NCBI GenBank assembly: GCA_013388525.1 | Contig: JACAFA010000171.1 | Span: 1 to 49,932 of the forward strand | Direction: 5' to 3' | DNA: 49,932 nt | DNA from: Ignavibacteriaceae bacterium | Lineage (GTDB): Bacteria; Bacteroidota; Ignavibacteria; Ignavibacteriales; Ignavibacteriaceae | In this document: positions 1 to 9,576 of the stretch, piece after piece | How positions within the stretch are numbered: the stretch's first letter is position 1 | Layout: every line of letters begins with the position of its first letter | Program-made: the position numbers and the translations under genes | The notes under the pieces: generated by a model | Seen by the model: the letters and a program-made list of their open reading frames with translations, nothing else | The model's database searches: none | What the model was told of the DNA's origin: nothing

Positions 1-393
1 AGCAGATCATTTATGGCATTTTTAATTGATGCTTATTATGAAGAAGAAGTAAATGGTGAATTGAGATCTGTGCTAAAATTCCATCCAAGACTTGCACCAA
101 TTAAAGCAGCTATCTTTCCCCTAGTTAACAAAGATGGTATGCCGGAAATTGCAAGAAAGATTGAAACCGATTTAAGAAAATCTTTCAGAGTTTTTTATGA
201 TGATAAAGGTGCTGTTGGCAGAAGATACCGCAGACAGGATGAAGCCGGAACTCCTTACTGTATTACTGTTGATACACAAACTCTCGAAGACCAGACTGTA
301 ACCGTCCGTGAAAGAGATACAATGGTTCAGGAAAGAGTTGGGATTGATAAGCTATCGTTTTATTTAAACCAAAAGCTTGCAAGTTTTGAATAA
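1..393 (+). CDS. glyQS: Glycyl-tRNA synthetase, C-terminal part (5' end outside window)
   Basis: This is the last ~130 codons of a class II glycyl-tRNA synthetase of the single-chain dimeric type, which charges tRNA-Gly with glycine in the cytoplasm. The reading frame is already open at base 1, so the gene begins before the window and the first ATG at 13 is internal. The visible part covers the end of the catalytic core (SFMAFL, where the family usually has a short hydrophobic motif 3 helix) and the anticodon-binding domain, with the family stretch RRYRRQDEAGTPYCITVD and a following TVRERD. A hairpin with a T-run lies about 140 bases downstream. Identity is secure; only the N-terminal catalytic motifs cannot be checked here. 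Confidence 0.93.
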   Translation, partial: SRSFMAFLIDAYYEEEVNGELRSVLKFHPRLAPIKAAIFPLVNKDGMPEIARKIETDLRKSFRVFYDDKGAVGRRYRRQDEAGTPYCITVDTQTLEDQTVTVRERDTMVQERVGIDKLSFYLNQKLASFE

Positions 394-533
394 ACTGATT
401 AATCCAGAATAGAAATAAAATTCTTCAAACCCTGAAATTTGGTAACTATTATAATGAAGGACAGTTCATCATTTTAAATTCTATTTAATGTGTGAAACTA
501 CTTCATCGATCATTGTAATTTAGTAAAATTAAG

Positions 534-562
534 TCCCGATAATCTTAAGCGGGATTTTTTTA
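534..562 (+). terminator. Rho-independent terminator after glyQS
   Basis: TCCCG (534-538) pairs with CGGGA (550-554) across an 11-nt loop and is followed at once by seven T residues. This is seen directly. It sits between glyQS and the pterin dehydratase gene, and its T-run lies just upstream of the GTG/ATG start region of that gene. Confidence 0.65.
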
Positions 563-596
563 TCTTTATGTGTCTTCAATAAAAAATAAAAAAAAC

Positions 597-878
597 ATGT
601 TACTACTAACTAAAGAAGAAATAGAAAAAAAACTTGCTTCGTTATCCGGCTGGACTCAGGAAGCAAACCAGATTGCAAAACAGTATCAATTTAAAGATTT
701 TGCTGAAGCGTTGAACTTCGTTAACAAAGTTGGTTCAGAAGCTGAAAAAATGGATCATCACCCGGATATATTTATTCATTCCTGGAATAAGGTTAAGATT
801 ATAATCTCCACTCACAGCGAAGGTGGTATCACAAAAATAGATTTTCAACTTGCAGAAAAAATTGAAGGGCTGAAATAA
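597..878 (+). CDS. Pterin-4a-carbinolamine dehydratase
   Basis: This small cytoplasmic enzyme family dehydrates 4a-hydroxytetrahydrobiopterin, recycling the cofactor of aromatic amino-acid hydroxylases. Some bacterial members serve in molybdopterin or other pterin metabolism. The protein shows the family active-site pattern: an EKMDHHP stretch, a tryptophan about 8 residues on, then a further His (STH) and Asp (KID). The length of about 93 residues is typical. I take the ATG at 597, whose product [12 protein letters not shown] begins like family members. An in-frame GTG at 570 would add nine Lys/Asn-rich residues and overlaps the end of the terminator. No hydroxylase gene is nearby, so the physiological pterin is unknown. 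The gene ends 2 bases before pyrE, so the two are probably co-transcribed. Confidence 0.85.
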   Translation: MLLLTKEEIEKKLASLSGWTQEANQIAKQYQFKDFAEALNFVNKVGSEAEKMDHHPDIFIHSWNKVKIIISTHSEGGITKIDFQLAEKIEGLK

Positions 879-880
879 TT

Positions 881-1456
881 ATGACTGAATCAGATATTCT
901 AAATATATTTAAGAAAACCGGCGCACTTTTAACCGGACATTTCTTGTTAACCTCAGGAAGACACAGCGACAGATATTTTCAATGTGCAAAAGTTTTACAA
1001 TATCCTGAATACACGGAATTGCTTTGCAAAATGATTGCAGATAATTTCAGAAAGTCAGAAATTGATACTGTAATTGCTCCTGCAATCGGAGGACTTGTAG
1101 TTGGACAGGAAGTTGCCAGACAGCTAAATAAAAGATTTATCTTTGCTGAAAGGGAAGACAAAAAACTTTCCCTCAGACGAGGATTTTCTCTCGACGAAGG
1201 CGAAAAAGTTTTGGTTTGTGAGGATGTAGTAACAACCGGCGGATCAGTCTTTGAAGTAATTGATATTGTGAAAAGCAGCAATGCTAATGTTATTGGAGTC
1301 GGATATATTGTGGACAGAAGTAATGGAAAAGTAAATTTTGGTTTTCCGCAAATCAGCACACTGAAGATGGATGTGGTTTCTTATTTGCCTGAAGAATGTC
1401 CTCTTTGCAGAGAAGATATAGAACTTGTTAAGCCGGGCTCCCGGAAAGTAAAATAA
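881..1456 (+). CDS. pyrE: Orotate phosphoribosyltransferase
   Basis: Transfers the phosphoribosyl group of PRPP to orotate to give OMP in de novo UMP synthesis (cytoplasmic). The 191-residue protein has the type I phosphoribosyltransferase PRPP-binding loop [14 protein letters not shown] at about residues 110-123, with two acidic residues followed by TTGGS. An upstream segment near 62-75 ([15 protein letters not shown]) and basic residues around 90-100 fit the PRTase fold. The C-terminus carries a CPLC pair (173-176), seen in a subset of these enzymes. The ATG start lies two bases after the preceding stop, giving a compact two-gene unit. No other pyrimidine genes are in the window. Confidence 0.93.
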   Translation: MTESDILNIFKKTGALLTGHFLLTSGRHSDRYFQCAKVLQYPEYTELLCKMIADNFRKSEIDTVIAPAIGGLVVGQEVARQLNKRFIFAEREDKKLSLRRGFSLDEGEKVLVCEDVVTTGGSVFEVIDIVKSSNANVIGVGYIVDRSNGKVNFGFPQISTLKMDVVSYLPEECPLCREDIELVKPGSRKVK

Positions 1457-1459
1457 TTC

Positions 1460-1480
1460 AACCTGAATTTATTTCAGGTT
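1460..1480 (+). terminator. Inverted repeat after pyrE, possible weak terminator
   Basis: AACCTGAA (1460-1467) and TTCAGGTT (1473-1480) form a perfect 8-bp stem with a 5-nt loop, 4 bases after the pyrE stop codon. The following bases (CTTAAATTTA) are only moderately T-rich, so termination efficiency is uncertain. Confidence 0.45.
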
Positions 1481-1610
1481 CTTAAATTTAATGGTGATAT
1501 TTCCTGATATCCTGTCCCGAGGTCTTCTTCGGTGAAACAATTTCAGGATTTACTAATAATTTTTTAACTCTATCACCTAAAAATCCTATCTTTGTACTAA
1601 CAATTTTGAA

Positions 1611-1641
1611 CTGATACTCTCCCGTTGAGGAATAGTATCAG
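1611..1641. repeat. Inverted repeat upstream of the M64 peptidase gene
   Basis: CTGATACT (1611-1618) is the exact reverse complement of AGTATCAG (1634-1641). The intervening 15 bases can add a TCC/GGA pair, giving an extended hairpin in the leader of the peptidase gene. Its right arm shares ATAGTATC with the perfect hairpin at 19596-19628. It could be a dispersed palindromic repeat or a regulatory hairpin; the sequence alone does not decide. Confidence 0.5.
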
Positions 1642-1673
1642 TGTTGATAATCAAAAAGTTTAAGGAACAGAAA

Positions 1674-2941
1674 ATGAAAGTAATTTACTCTTTTATACTG
1701 ATTACAATCTCAATTTTCCCTCAAATTAATTTTAACGATTACTTCGAGAATAAAACTCTTCGACTTGATTACTTTCATTCAGGTGATAAGAATAATGATT
1801 TTTATTCATTCGATGAACTCATCGAAGAACCATTCTGGGGAGGTTCGAAAGTAAATCTGATAGACAAGTTCAACTACGGCAAATACAAATTTGAAGTTTA
1901 TGATGAAGCTTCAAACAAATTGATTTATTCCAGAGGCTACTCAACATTGTTCAATGAATGGCAGACAACAGAAGAAGCAAAGCACACAAAAAGAACATTA
2001 AGTGAAACTGTGGTATTCCCTTTTCCGAAGAATCCGGTCATAGTAAGGTTTTTGCATCAAACAGGAAGAATGAATGGATACAAAAGTTTGAATATACTGT
2101 TAATCCCGAAAACTATTTTATCAAGCCTGAAAGAGTTGCAGAATACAAAAATTTCGAGGTGCTGAATTCAGGTGATCCGTCTGTTAAAGTTGATATTGTA
2201 ATAATTCCGGAAGGTTATACTGAAAGTCAATTGGAAAAATTTCAAGAAGATTGTAAAAAGTTTTCGGATTACCTTTTCAAATCTTCACCTTTCAGAGAAA
2301 ATAAAGAGAAGTTTAATATTTGGGGAATTGAAGCTCCGTCAGATGAATCAGGAACAGATATTCCAAAAGAAAATATCTGGAAGAAAACAATTGTAAACTC
2401 ATCTTTTTATACATTTGATCTTGAAAGATATGTGATGAGTTTTGATAACAAGACAATAAGGAATGTTGCATCGAATGCTCCGTACGATCAGATTTATATT
2501 CTGGTAAATTCAGATAAATATGGTGGAGGTGCTATTTATAATTATTATTCAATGTGTACCGGTGAAAACAAATATTCTGAATTTACTTTTATTCATGAAT
2601 TCGGTCATGGTTTTGCATCATTAGCGGACGAATATTATACATCGGATGTTGCTTACCAGGATTTTTATCCACTCGATGTTGAGCCAACTGATCCGAACTT
2701 AACTACTCTTGTAAATTTTGACTCTAAATGGAAAGATCTTGTTGAGGAGGGAACTCCTGTTCCAACACCTTCAACAAGTGAGTTCAAAGATAAAGTTGGT
2801 GCTTTTGAAGGTGGTGGTTATATGGAAAAAGGAATCTACAGACCAAAACAGGATTGCACTATGAAATCAATTTCGGTTGATAATTTTTGTCCTGTCTGTA
2901 AAAGAGCAATACAACAAATGATAGATTTTTACTCGGAATAA
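1674..2941 (+). pseudogene. Secreted M64-family metallopeptidase, interrupted by a frameshift
   Basis: The locus encodes a secreted zinc peptidase of the IgA-peptidase M64 family, split over two frames. The first part starts at ATG 1674 behind an AAGGA site (1662-1666), with a hydrophobic signal segment (KVIYSFILITISIF) and an M64 N-terminal-like domain. Its frame holds until the T5 run at 2049-2053. A -1 shift there reads on as FASNRKNEWIQKFEYTVNPE and joins smoothly to the second part, which carries the zinc motif HEFGHGFASLADEY (His codon at 2594) and a C-terminal CPVC pair. One missing T explains everything, so this is either a recent mutation or a homopolymer sequencing error. TTTTTG is not a good -1 slippery heptamer in this frame. 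An in-frame GTG at 2159 could yield only a truncated, unsecreted catalytic part. Confidence 0.8.
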
Positions 2942-2944
2942 AAT

Positions 2945-4183
2945 ATGGCAATAGATCAAAAAAAATTACACAGACTTGTAGAATCAATTGCATCCGGTAA
3001 GTTTAAAGATGAAGAAGAAATGCTCATTACAACTATCAATGAGATAGTTGGTAATGAAAACATTGATGTAACCGGCGGAAGAATCTGGAAACTAAACACT
3101 CAAACCGAAACTTATCAGCTTCTGTATCAAACAGGAAATATTGGTAAAATTGATCCCGAATTTCAGATTGATATCCACAGGTATCCTATACTCGATCTTA
3201 TTGCCAAACAAAGAACCATACTTGGTAAAGAGACAATCAGTGCTCTGCGTAAAAAAGGAATATTCAAGTACTCAGCTTCTGGTGTAGGTGGAAGGAAAAA
3301 AATAAAAGATAAATTTTATTATGACTATCTTCTCGCACTCAACAGTCATATAATTGACGAAGACTTCAGAATAAATCTGAACATTATTGCAACCGCACTA
3401 ACTTCACAGATTAAGCAGCGAAGATCTGTTGAAAGCGTTAACTATCTGAAAGCAGATATTGATAAAGCCCGTCAGCTTCAGAAAAGTATTTTGCCTGAAC
3501 ACGAGTACAAATTTCATGATTACGAACTGTACGGTTTGACTAATCCTGCAGAAATAGTTGGCGGAGATTTTTTCGACTATCTCGAACACGGTGAAGAACA
3601 TGACAGATTAGGAATAACTATCGGAGATGCTGCAAGCAAAGGAGTTGGTGCAGCAGCTGAAGCTATGTACATCGCTGGTGCCTTAAGAATGGCAAGCGGA
3701 TTCGAAATTAAAATTGTTGCATTGATGCGCAAAATAAATCAGCTTGTAAACAGAATTTTCGAGGATGATAAATTTGCGTCACTTTTTTATGGAGAACTAT
3801 CAACTCACAACTCCGGCTTGTTTCTTTATGCAAACGCCGGGCATAACCCGCCAATATTTATTAAAGCGAAAAATGAAAAAGCAGAATTTCTTCAACCCAC
3901 CGGACCGGTACTTGGACCGGCACCAAACGCCAAATATCACATTGACAGTATAAATTTTTCGAAAGGTGATGTCTTGCTTTTATATTCTGATGGCATTACT
4001 GATTCGACAGATGAAAAATTTGAACCTTACGGTGACGAAAAACTTTTATCGAAACTTAAATCTTTGGTAAAACTCACACCTAAAGAAATTGCGCTTGGAA
4101 TTCTTGATGATGTAATTAAGTATTCGAAGAACGGAAAATATTCTGATGATATGACATTAGTCGTAATCAAAAAAATTAAATAA
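2945..4183 (+). CDS. PP2C-type serine phosphatase with SpoIIE/RsbU catalytic domain
   Basis: Members of this family dephosphorylate serine on anti-sigma-factor antagonists in partner-switching pathways. The 412-residue protein lacks a membrane segment. Residues ~25-155 resemble a GAF-type sensor. A short helical linker (LKADIDKARQLQKSILP, ~168-184) is the usual signature before SpoIIE domains. Metal-binding motifs are present: GGDFFD at 206-211, GD at 227-228, YSDGITD at 347-353 and YSDDMT near 402. Catalytic residues therefore look intact. It starts 3 bases after the M64 locus stop and is followed by aldehyde dehydrogenase. No STAS or anti-sigma kinase gene is nearby, so the target is unknown. 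Confidence 0.87.
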   Translation: MAIDQKKLHRLVESIASGKFKDEEEMLITTINEIVGNENIDVTGGRIWKLNTQTETYQLLYQTGNIGKIDPEFQIDIHRYPILDLIAKQRTILGKETISALRKKGIFKYSASGVGGRKKIKDKFYYDYLLALNSHIIDEDFRINLNIIATALTSQIKQRRSVESVNYLKADIDKARQLQKSILPEHEYKFHDYELYGLTNPAEIVGGDFFDYLEHGEEHDRLGITIGDAASKGVGAAAEAMYIAGALRMASGFEIKIVALMRKINQLVNRIFEDDKFASLFYGELSTHNSGLFLYANAGHNPPIFIKAKNEKAEFLQPTGPVLGPAPNAKYHIDSINFSKGDVLLLYSDGITDSTDEKFEPYGDEKLLSKLKSLVKLTPKEIALGILDDVIKYSKNGKYSDDMTLVVIKKIK

Positions 4184-4211
4184 AGAATAATTTAATATTG
4201 AGGGGTAGAGT

Positions 4212-5576
4212 ATGTTACTATCAATCAATCCTGCTAATCTTGAAATTCTGAAAACATATCCTCAAATGCAGCCTGCAGAAGTTAACAATATCATTAATTT
4301 AACCAACATTGCATTTGAAAAGTGGAAGGAAACTTCGTTTAAATTCAGATCAGAATTAATGATGAAAGCAGCTAATTTATTACGAGAGAAGAAAGAAGAG
4401 TATTCCCGGTTGATGACACTTGAAATGGGCAAACCAATTGCACAATCAAGAGCAGAAGTTGATAAGTGTGCGTGGGTCTGCGACTATTATGCAGAGAATG
4501 CTGAAAATTTTTTATCTGATGAAATAATTCAAACTGATGCATCAAAGAGTTTTGTTACATTTCAGCCAGTAGGAATTGTGTTAGCTGTTATGCCCTGGAA
4601 TTTTCCTTTCTGGCAGGTTTTCAGGTTTGCTGCACCTGGATTGATGGCAGGCAATGCCGGAATTTTAAAGCACGCATCAAACGTTTCAGGCTGTGCACTT
4701 GCAATTGAAGAAGTTTTTCGTGAAGCAGGTTTCCCTGAAAATCTTTTCAGAACAATTTTGGTTCCTTCATCAAAAATGGAAGACGTAATCAGAAATGAAA
4801 AAATAAAAGCAGTTACCTTAACAGGAAGTGTTCCTGCTGGCAAAGCCGTTGCAAAAACAGCGGGTTCAGTATTGAAAAAAACTGTTATGGAATTAGGCGG
4901 CAGTGATCCTTATGTTATTCTTGAAGATGCTGATCTGGAAATGGCTGCAGATACTTGTGTTACTGCAAGATTAATTAATGCAGGTCAAAGCTGCATTGCT
5001 GCTAAAAGGTTCATAATTGTTGAAAAGGTTTATGATGAATTTGAAAAAATCTTTGTTGATAAAATGAAATCCAAAAGAATGGGTGAACCGTTTGATGAAT
5101 CAAATCACATTGGACCGCAGGCGAGTGTTTCTCTCAGATATGAACTTCATCAACAGGTGGAAAAAAGTATTAAGCTTGGCGCAAAACTATTACTCGGCGG
5201 AAAAATTCCTGATATGAAAGGTGCCTGGTATCCTCCGACTATTCTTTCAAATGTGAAAAAAGGAATGCCTGCTTATGATGAAGAATTATTCGGACCGGTT
5301 GCAGCGTTAATTAAGTCGAAAGATGAAACAGAGGCAATTCAAATTGCTAATGATTCTGTTTTCGGTCTTGGTGCAGCAGTGTTTACTCGTGATAACAAAA
5401 GGGGAGAGGATATCGCAAAAGAAAAATTACAAGCCGGATGTTGTTTTGTAAACGCTTTTGTCAAATCTGATCCGAGATTACCTTTTGGCGGAATTAAAGA
5501 TTCTGGTTACGGACGAGAGCTTTCTTCGTCTGGAATAAGAGAGTTTGTTAATATCAAAACTGTTTATATAAAATAA
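4212..5576 (+). CDS. NAD(P)-dependent aldehyde dehydrogenase, succinate-semialdehyde type
   Basis: Oxidises an aldehyde to the carboxylate with NAD(P). The short N-terminus (SINPANLEIL) and total length of 454 residues resemble the Sad/YneI-like succinate-semialdehyde dehydrogenase group. The general base Glu is in VMELGGSDP (E227) and the nucleophile Cys in NAGQSCIAAKRF (C261). The Rossmann segment PWNFPFWQ near 128-135 and the C-terminal LPFGGIKDSGYGRE are family hallmarks. The start has a GAGGGG site 5-8 bases upstream. The stop abuts the stop of the opposing kinase gene with no gap. The true substrate is inferred from subfamily resemblance only. Confidence 0.88.
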   Translation: MLLSINPANLEILKTYPQMQPAEVNNIINLTNIAFEKWKETSFKFRSELMMKAANLLREKKEEYSRLMTLEMGKPIAQSRAEVDKCAWVCDYYAENAENFLSDEIIQTDASKSFVTFQPVGIVLAVMPWNFPFWQVFRFAAPGLMAGNAGILKHASNVSGCALAIEEVFREAGFPENLFRTILVPSSKMEDVIRNEKIKAVTLTGSVPAGKAVAKTAGSVLKKTVMELGGSDPYVILEDADLEMAADTCVTARLINAGQSCIAAKRFIIVEKVYDEFEKIFVDKMKSKRMGEPFDESNHIGPQASVSLRYELHQQVEKSIKLGAKLLLGGKIPDMKGAWYPPTILSNVKKGMPAYDEELFGPVAALIKSKDETEAIQIANDSVFGLGAAVFTRDNKRGEDIAKEKLQAGCCFVNAFVKSDPRLPFGGIKDSGYGRELSSSGIREFVNIKTVYIK

Positions 5577-8500
5577 TCAGGCTTCTTTATTTGAAGCTAT
5601 TTCACTTATTAATTTTATCAATTTTGTCCTGGTGAAAGGTTTTGATAAATAATGGGTACATCCTGCCTGTATAAATTCTTCCCTGTCACCACGCATTGCA
5701 AAACCTGTTATTGCAACAATCGGAATCTTCCTGTAGCTCTCAATCTTTCTGATTGCTTTTGTTGTATCAACTCCGCTTATGCCCTTACCAAGATTGATAT
5801 CCATAAGAATAATATCAAAACTTTTTTTATTTACTAACTGGATAGCCTCTTCACCACTATCCGCGAAATCCATCACACATAAATCCTTTAAGAAGAGTTT
5901 AATTATATCTCTGCTTGAATCATCATTATCAACTACAAGGAGATTTTGTTTAAAACCGGGAATTAAAAGTTTATCACTGATTTTTGCTTCATTTGTAACT
6001 TTGATATCCGGAATTTCTGCTTGTTCAAAATTCTGGAGCAAAGGAAATAAAACTGTAAATGTTGAACCTGCGCCCACTGTGCTCTTAACTTTGATTTGTC
6101 CATTCATCATTTCAACAAAGTTCTTTGTGATAGTTAGTCCTAATCCAGTTCCTTCAAAATGACGGTTGAAACCTTCGCTTACCTGTCTGAATTCCTGGAA
6201 TATCAGCCCAAGGCTATTTTCCGGAATTCCGATGCCAGTATCTTCAACAGTTACTCGAGCAAAAGAATTTGTATTCTCAATAACAGAGTCAACTGTAATT
6301 TTAACACCACCGTTGTCTGTATATTTCAATGCGTTATTAATGAGGTTATTCATTATTTGACGGAAAATTTGTTCATCTACCGGAGCGTATAAATCGTTTT
6401 TAACAACTTCAGTTTTCAGATACAGGTTTTTTCTTTCAGCAACTGCTTCAAACAGCAGTACCTGAGATACAACAAGCTCAGATATTTTGTATGGTTTGAT
6501 ATTAATATCAACTTTTCTGGCTTCGATTCTTGCAAGGTCAAGCAGCAAATTTAAAGTGTCTAATAGCCTGTTGGCACTGGTCAATATTCTGTCTGTCATT
6601 TCAGCATGATGGGTTCCCTGAAGATTCTCTTTGAGTAATTCTGCAAATCCAAGTATTCCGACTAACGGGGTTCTGAGTTCGTGACTCATATTAGCAAGAA
6701 AGTTGGATTTAATTTTACTCATTTCCTCTGCTTTTTCTTTTGCTTCTCTTAATTCGATTTCAGCATATTTCCTTTCGGTAACGTCTCTCAAAGTAACAAG
6801 TATACACTTCCTGTTTGAATAAATTATTTTAGTGCCGAGGCTTTCAACCCAGCGGTATTCACCGGATTCTGTTATTATTTTATATTCATCAACAATAGGT
6901 GTTAGAGATTCTCTTGCCTGAACAATTGCTTTCAGAACCCGTTCATTATAATCAGGGTGTAAAAAGTTAAAAACTTTTTTACCAATACCTTGTTTAGGAT
7001 CAGAAAGTCCTACAAGTTTTGCTGCGCTATTATTCGCAAAGATTATCTCACCATCCCAATCAATAATTAAAGCAGCTTCGATCATGTTATCAATCAGGGA
7101 ACGAAAACGTTCTTCGCTTTCCTTTAATGCTTCTTCAGATTTTTTTCTTTCGGAAATATCTTCGTAAGTGCCGAGTATGCCGACCACATTTCCTAACTTA
7201 TCATGAAGAGGAATCTTATTGGTTTCAAGCCAGGAAATTTCACCATTTAAGTGTGTCTGAGGTTCTATTAAATGATAGACAGGTTTATCGTTTTTCATTA
7301 CTTCGCTGTCTATTGATCTGTAAAAATCAGCCTCAGCACTTTTCCAGGGCATATCATAATCAGATGCGCCAATTATTTCATCAGGAGTTGAAAGCCCAGC
7401 ATCTTTTGCAAAACTTTTATTGCAACCAAGATATTTTGAATTTATATCTTTCCAGAAAATTCTTTGCGGGACGTTATCAAGTATAAGCTGAAGCATCTGT
7501 CTGGATTGCTGCAATTCATTTTCAAATTTTTTCCTGTCTGTAATATCAACTGCAACACTTATGAGTGCAATAGGAATATTCTCGTCATTTTTTATTACTG
7601 ATGTTGATAAAGAAATTAAAAATTCCTCTCCACTTTTCTTTCTGGCAATTAATTCTCCCTTCCAGCCTCCCTTAAGAGTTGCAGGTAATATCTGATTAAT
7701 TACATTGCTGGTGTTTTTATCCGAACGAATCAGAGAAATATGTTTCCCGATTACTTCTTCTTTGTTGTAGCCGAAGGTATTATTAAAAGCATTATTAGCG
7801 AAAATGATATTCTCCATCATATCAGTAATGCAAACCGTTTCAGAGATACTTTTTAAAGCGTGTGCAAGCATCGAGATTTGTTCTTCTGCTTTTTTACGTT
7901 TGGTAATATCTCTAACAATTGCCTGCAGAAGAATATCTTCTCCGAGTATAATTCTATTTAAACTTACTTCCGCATCAAACAACTCTCCGCTAAATCTTTT
8001 ATGTTTCCATTCAAAACGTTGTGGAGTTCCATCCAGTGCTGCTTTGATTTTTTCGAGTGCTTTTTCTTTTGAATCACGTCCATCAGGCTGCTTCTCAGGT
8101 GAAAAATGATATGGTGGTTTTCCTATAATATCTTCCGGATTGCATTCAAAAATTTCGAGCGTCTTTTTATTGCAATTTATAAAAATATCCGAGTTCATAA
8201 GGAAAATAGCATCATTAGCAAGCTCGAAAAGAGATTTAAACTTAAGTTCACTTTTTTCTAATTTCTCATATGCTTTCTTTTTCTCCGTAATATCAGAAAA
8301 GAAACTTGCAATCTTTCCCGGCTCGATTTGTAAAGCTGTAAAATTAAATGAACCCCTGACATGGTTATCCTCATAATCAATTACTTCATCATCAATATGA
8401 CTACCATTCCTGGCAATTTTTCTGTAAACATCCGGCACATCAGTATTGATAAGGTCCGGAAATGCTTCCTCTAATTTTTTATTAATCAATTCTGAATGAT

Positions 8501-9392
8501 CAATACCTAGAATTTTGTTTGCGGCGGAATTGAAACCGGAAAAAATCAATTCATCTTTTTCATTTAATTCATAAATGTGTACCCCATAAGGTGAAGCATC
8601 TAATATTTGTGATATTTTTCTTGTCGTTTCGTTTAGTGCTTTCTCAGCTTCCTTTTTTTGAGTAATGTTTTCACAAACAATAAGCACATCTTTATTTTTT
8701 CCATTTGATGGAATAGTGCGTGCATTTTCTCTTACCCAGATAATATCACCGTTCTTTTTAATTTTTTTTATTTCCCAGGTGAACATTTTTCCCGGGTTTG
8801 TTAAACATTCCTTGATTTGTTTCTTTACTGTACTCCAGTCCTTCCGCAGAAAAACTTTTGTAACCGGCTGATTGATTAGTTCGCTTTCCTTGAATCCAAG
8901 TTCTTTAGCTCCGCATTTATTTAATTCTCTGATTATTCCATCTTTATCTATAATGAAAATCATCAAAGGATTATTATTAAAAATTGTCTTCAGTTTCTTA
9001 TTGGTTCTCTGGATTTCAAGAAGTTGCAAATCATTCTTTTTTGTTTTAGACTTCATTTCATTAAATGTACAATCAAGCAATTTATCTTTACCTTGTTCAA
9101 AAAATTTAGCTTTAAGTGAATATGTTTTACTTATCGTGTTATTTTTCTTTATCCTTATTTCATCAATTTTAATCTGTTGAGATTTCGAAAGTTTCTGAAG
9201 TTTTCCTAATTCTTTGCTGATATTTTTGGTTATGATCAAGTCGGTCAGATAAATTTTTTTTGTTGAAGAAGCAGGCTGCAGAAAAAGTTTTTTTGCAGAT
9301 TTACTGAAATCTAAAACTTCCAGATTTTTCAGCTTTACTGTAAGCTTAATCTTATTTGATGAGGTAATAGTTTTGTTTGTTTTATCTGACAT
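5577..9392 (-). CDS. Hybrid histidine kinase with multiple PAS domains and C-terminal receiver
   Basis: Cytoplasmic-looking sensor kinase of 1271 residues without evident transmembrane segments. Six PAS/PAC units are recognisable, ending in the repeating DITxRK motifs (about 134-245, 258-370, 384-498, 510-620, 636-750, 760-875). The first 110 residues (LEVLDFSKSAKKLF onwards) may be a seventh, degenerate PAS. The HisKA domain has NMSHELRTP with phospho-acceptor H904. The HATPase has N-box NNLINNALKY (~1015), DTGIGI and GTGLGL. A receiver follows at ~1150-1265 with ILMDIN (D1198) and KPF (K1251). Phosphorelay needs an unseen Hpt or regulator: none is adjacent, so it is an orphan. The start ATG has no clear ribosome-binding site. 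It is tail to tail with the aldehyde dehydrogenase gene. Confidence 0.92.
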   Translation of the reverse strand: MSDKTNKTITSSNKIKLTVKLKNLEVLDFSKSAKKLFLQPASSTKKIYLTDLIITKNISKELGKLQKLSKSQQIKIDEIRIKKNNTISKTYSLKAKFFEQGKDKLLDCTFNEMKSKTKKNDLQLLEIQRTNKKLKTIFNNNPLMIFIIDKDGIIRELNKCGAKELGFKESELINQPVTKVFLRKDWSTVKKQIKECLTNPGKMFTWEIKKIKKNGDIIWVRENARTIPSNGKNKDVLIVCENITQKKEAEKALNETTRKISQILDASPYGVHIYELNEKDELIFSGFNSAANKILGIDHSELINKKLEEAFPDLINTDVPDVYRKIARNGSHIDDEVIDYEDNHVRGSFNFTALQIEPGKIASFFSDITEKKKAYEKLEKSELKFKSLFELANDAIFLMNSDIFINCNKKTLEIFECNPEDIIGKPPYHFSPEKQPDGRDSKEKALEKIKAALDGTPQRFEWKHKRFSGELFDAEVSLNRIILGEDILLQAIVRDITKRKKAEEQISMLAHALKSISETVCITDMMENIIFANNAFNNTFGYNKEEVIGKHISLIRSDKNTSNVINQILPATLKGGWKGELIARKKSGEEFLISLSTSVIKNDENIPIALISVAVDITDRKKFENELQQSRQMLQLILDNVPQRIFWKDINSKYLGCNKSFAKDAGLSTPDEIIGASDYDMPWKSAEADFYRSIDSEVMKNDKPVYHLIEPQTHLNGEISWLETNKIPLHDKLGNVVGILGTYEDISERKKSEEALKESEERFRSLIDNMIEAALIIDWDGEIIFANNSAAKLVGLSDPKQGIGKKVFNFLHPDYNERVLKAIVQARESLTPIVDEYKIITESGEYRWVESLGTKIIYSNRKCILVTLRDVTERKYAEIELREAKEKAEEMSKIKSNFLANMSHELRTPLVGILGFAELLKENLQGTHHAEMTDRILTSANRLLDTLNLLLDLARIEARKVDINIKPYKISELVVSQVLLFEAVAERKNLYLKTEVVKNDLYAPVDEQIFRQIMNNLINNALKYTDNGGVKITVDSVIENTNSFARVTVEDTGIGIPENSLGLIFQEFRQVSEGFNRHFEGTGLGLTITKNFVEMMNGQIKVKSTVGAGSTFTVLFPLLQNFEQAEIPDIKVTNEAKISDKLLIPGFKQNLLVVDNDDSSRDIIKLFLKDLCVMDFADSGEEAIQLVNKKSFDIILMDINLGKGISGVDTTKAIRKIESYRKIPIVAITGFAMRGDREEFIQAGCTHYLSKPFTRTKLIKLISEIASNKEA

Positions 9393-9576
9393 TAAAAAAA
9401 TATATTCGGTTTACAGAATTTTCGAAGTAAATACAGGCAATATGAGTGCCATTATTTTAGATTTTCATCAATCAATTTTAGTCTGTTTTAATTGATTATT
9501 TTTTGAGAATCAAACAGTACTGTAAAAATGTAATTTTATCACTTAAATAATAATAAAATTGCTAAGTTTGTACCAA

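Noticed and set aside
1488..1637. A 50-codon open frame on the minus strand between pyrE and the M64 locus
   Set aside because: It has no ATG, GTG or TTG codon anywhere, no ribosome-binding site and no recognisable similarity; in AT-rich intergenic DNA this can arise by chance.
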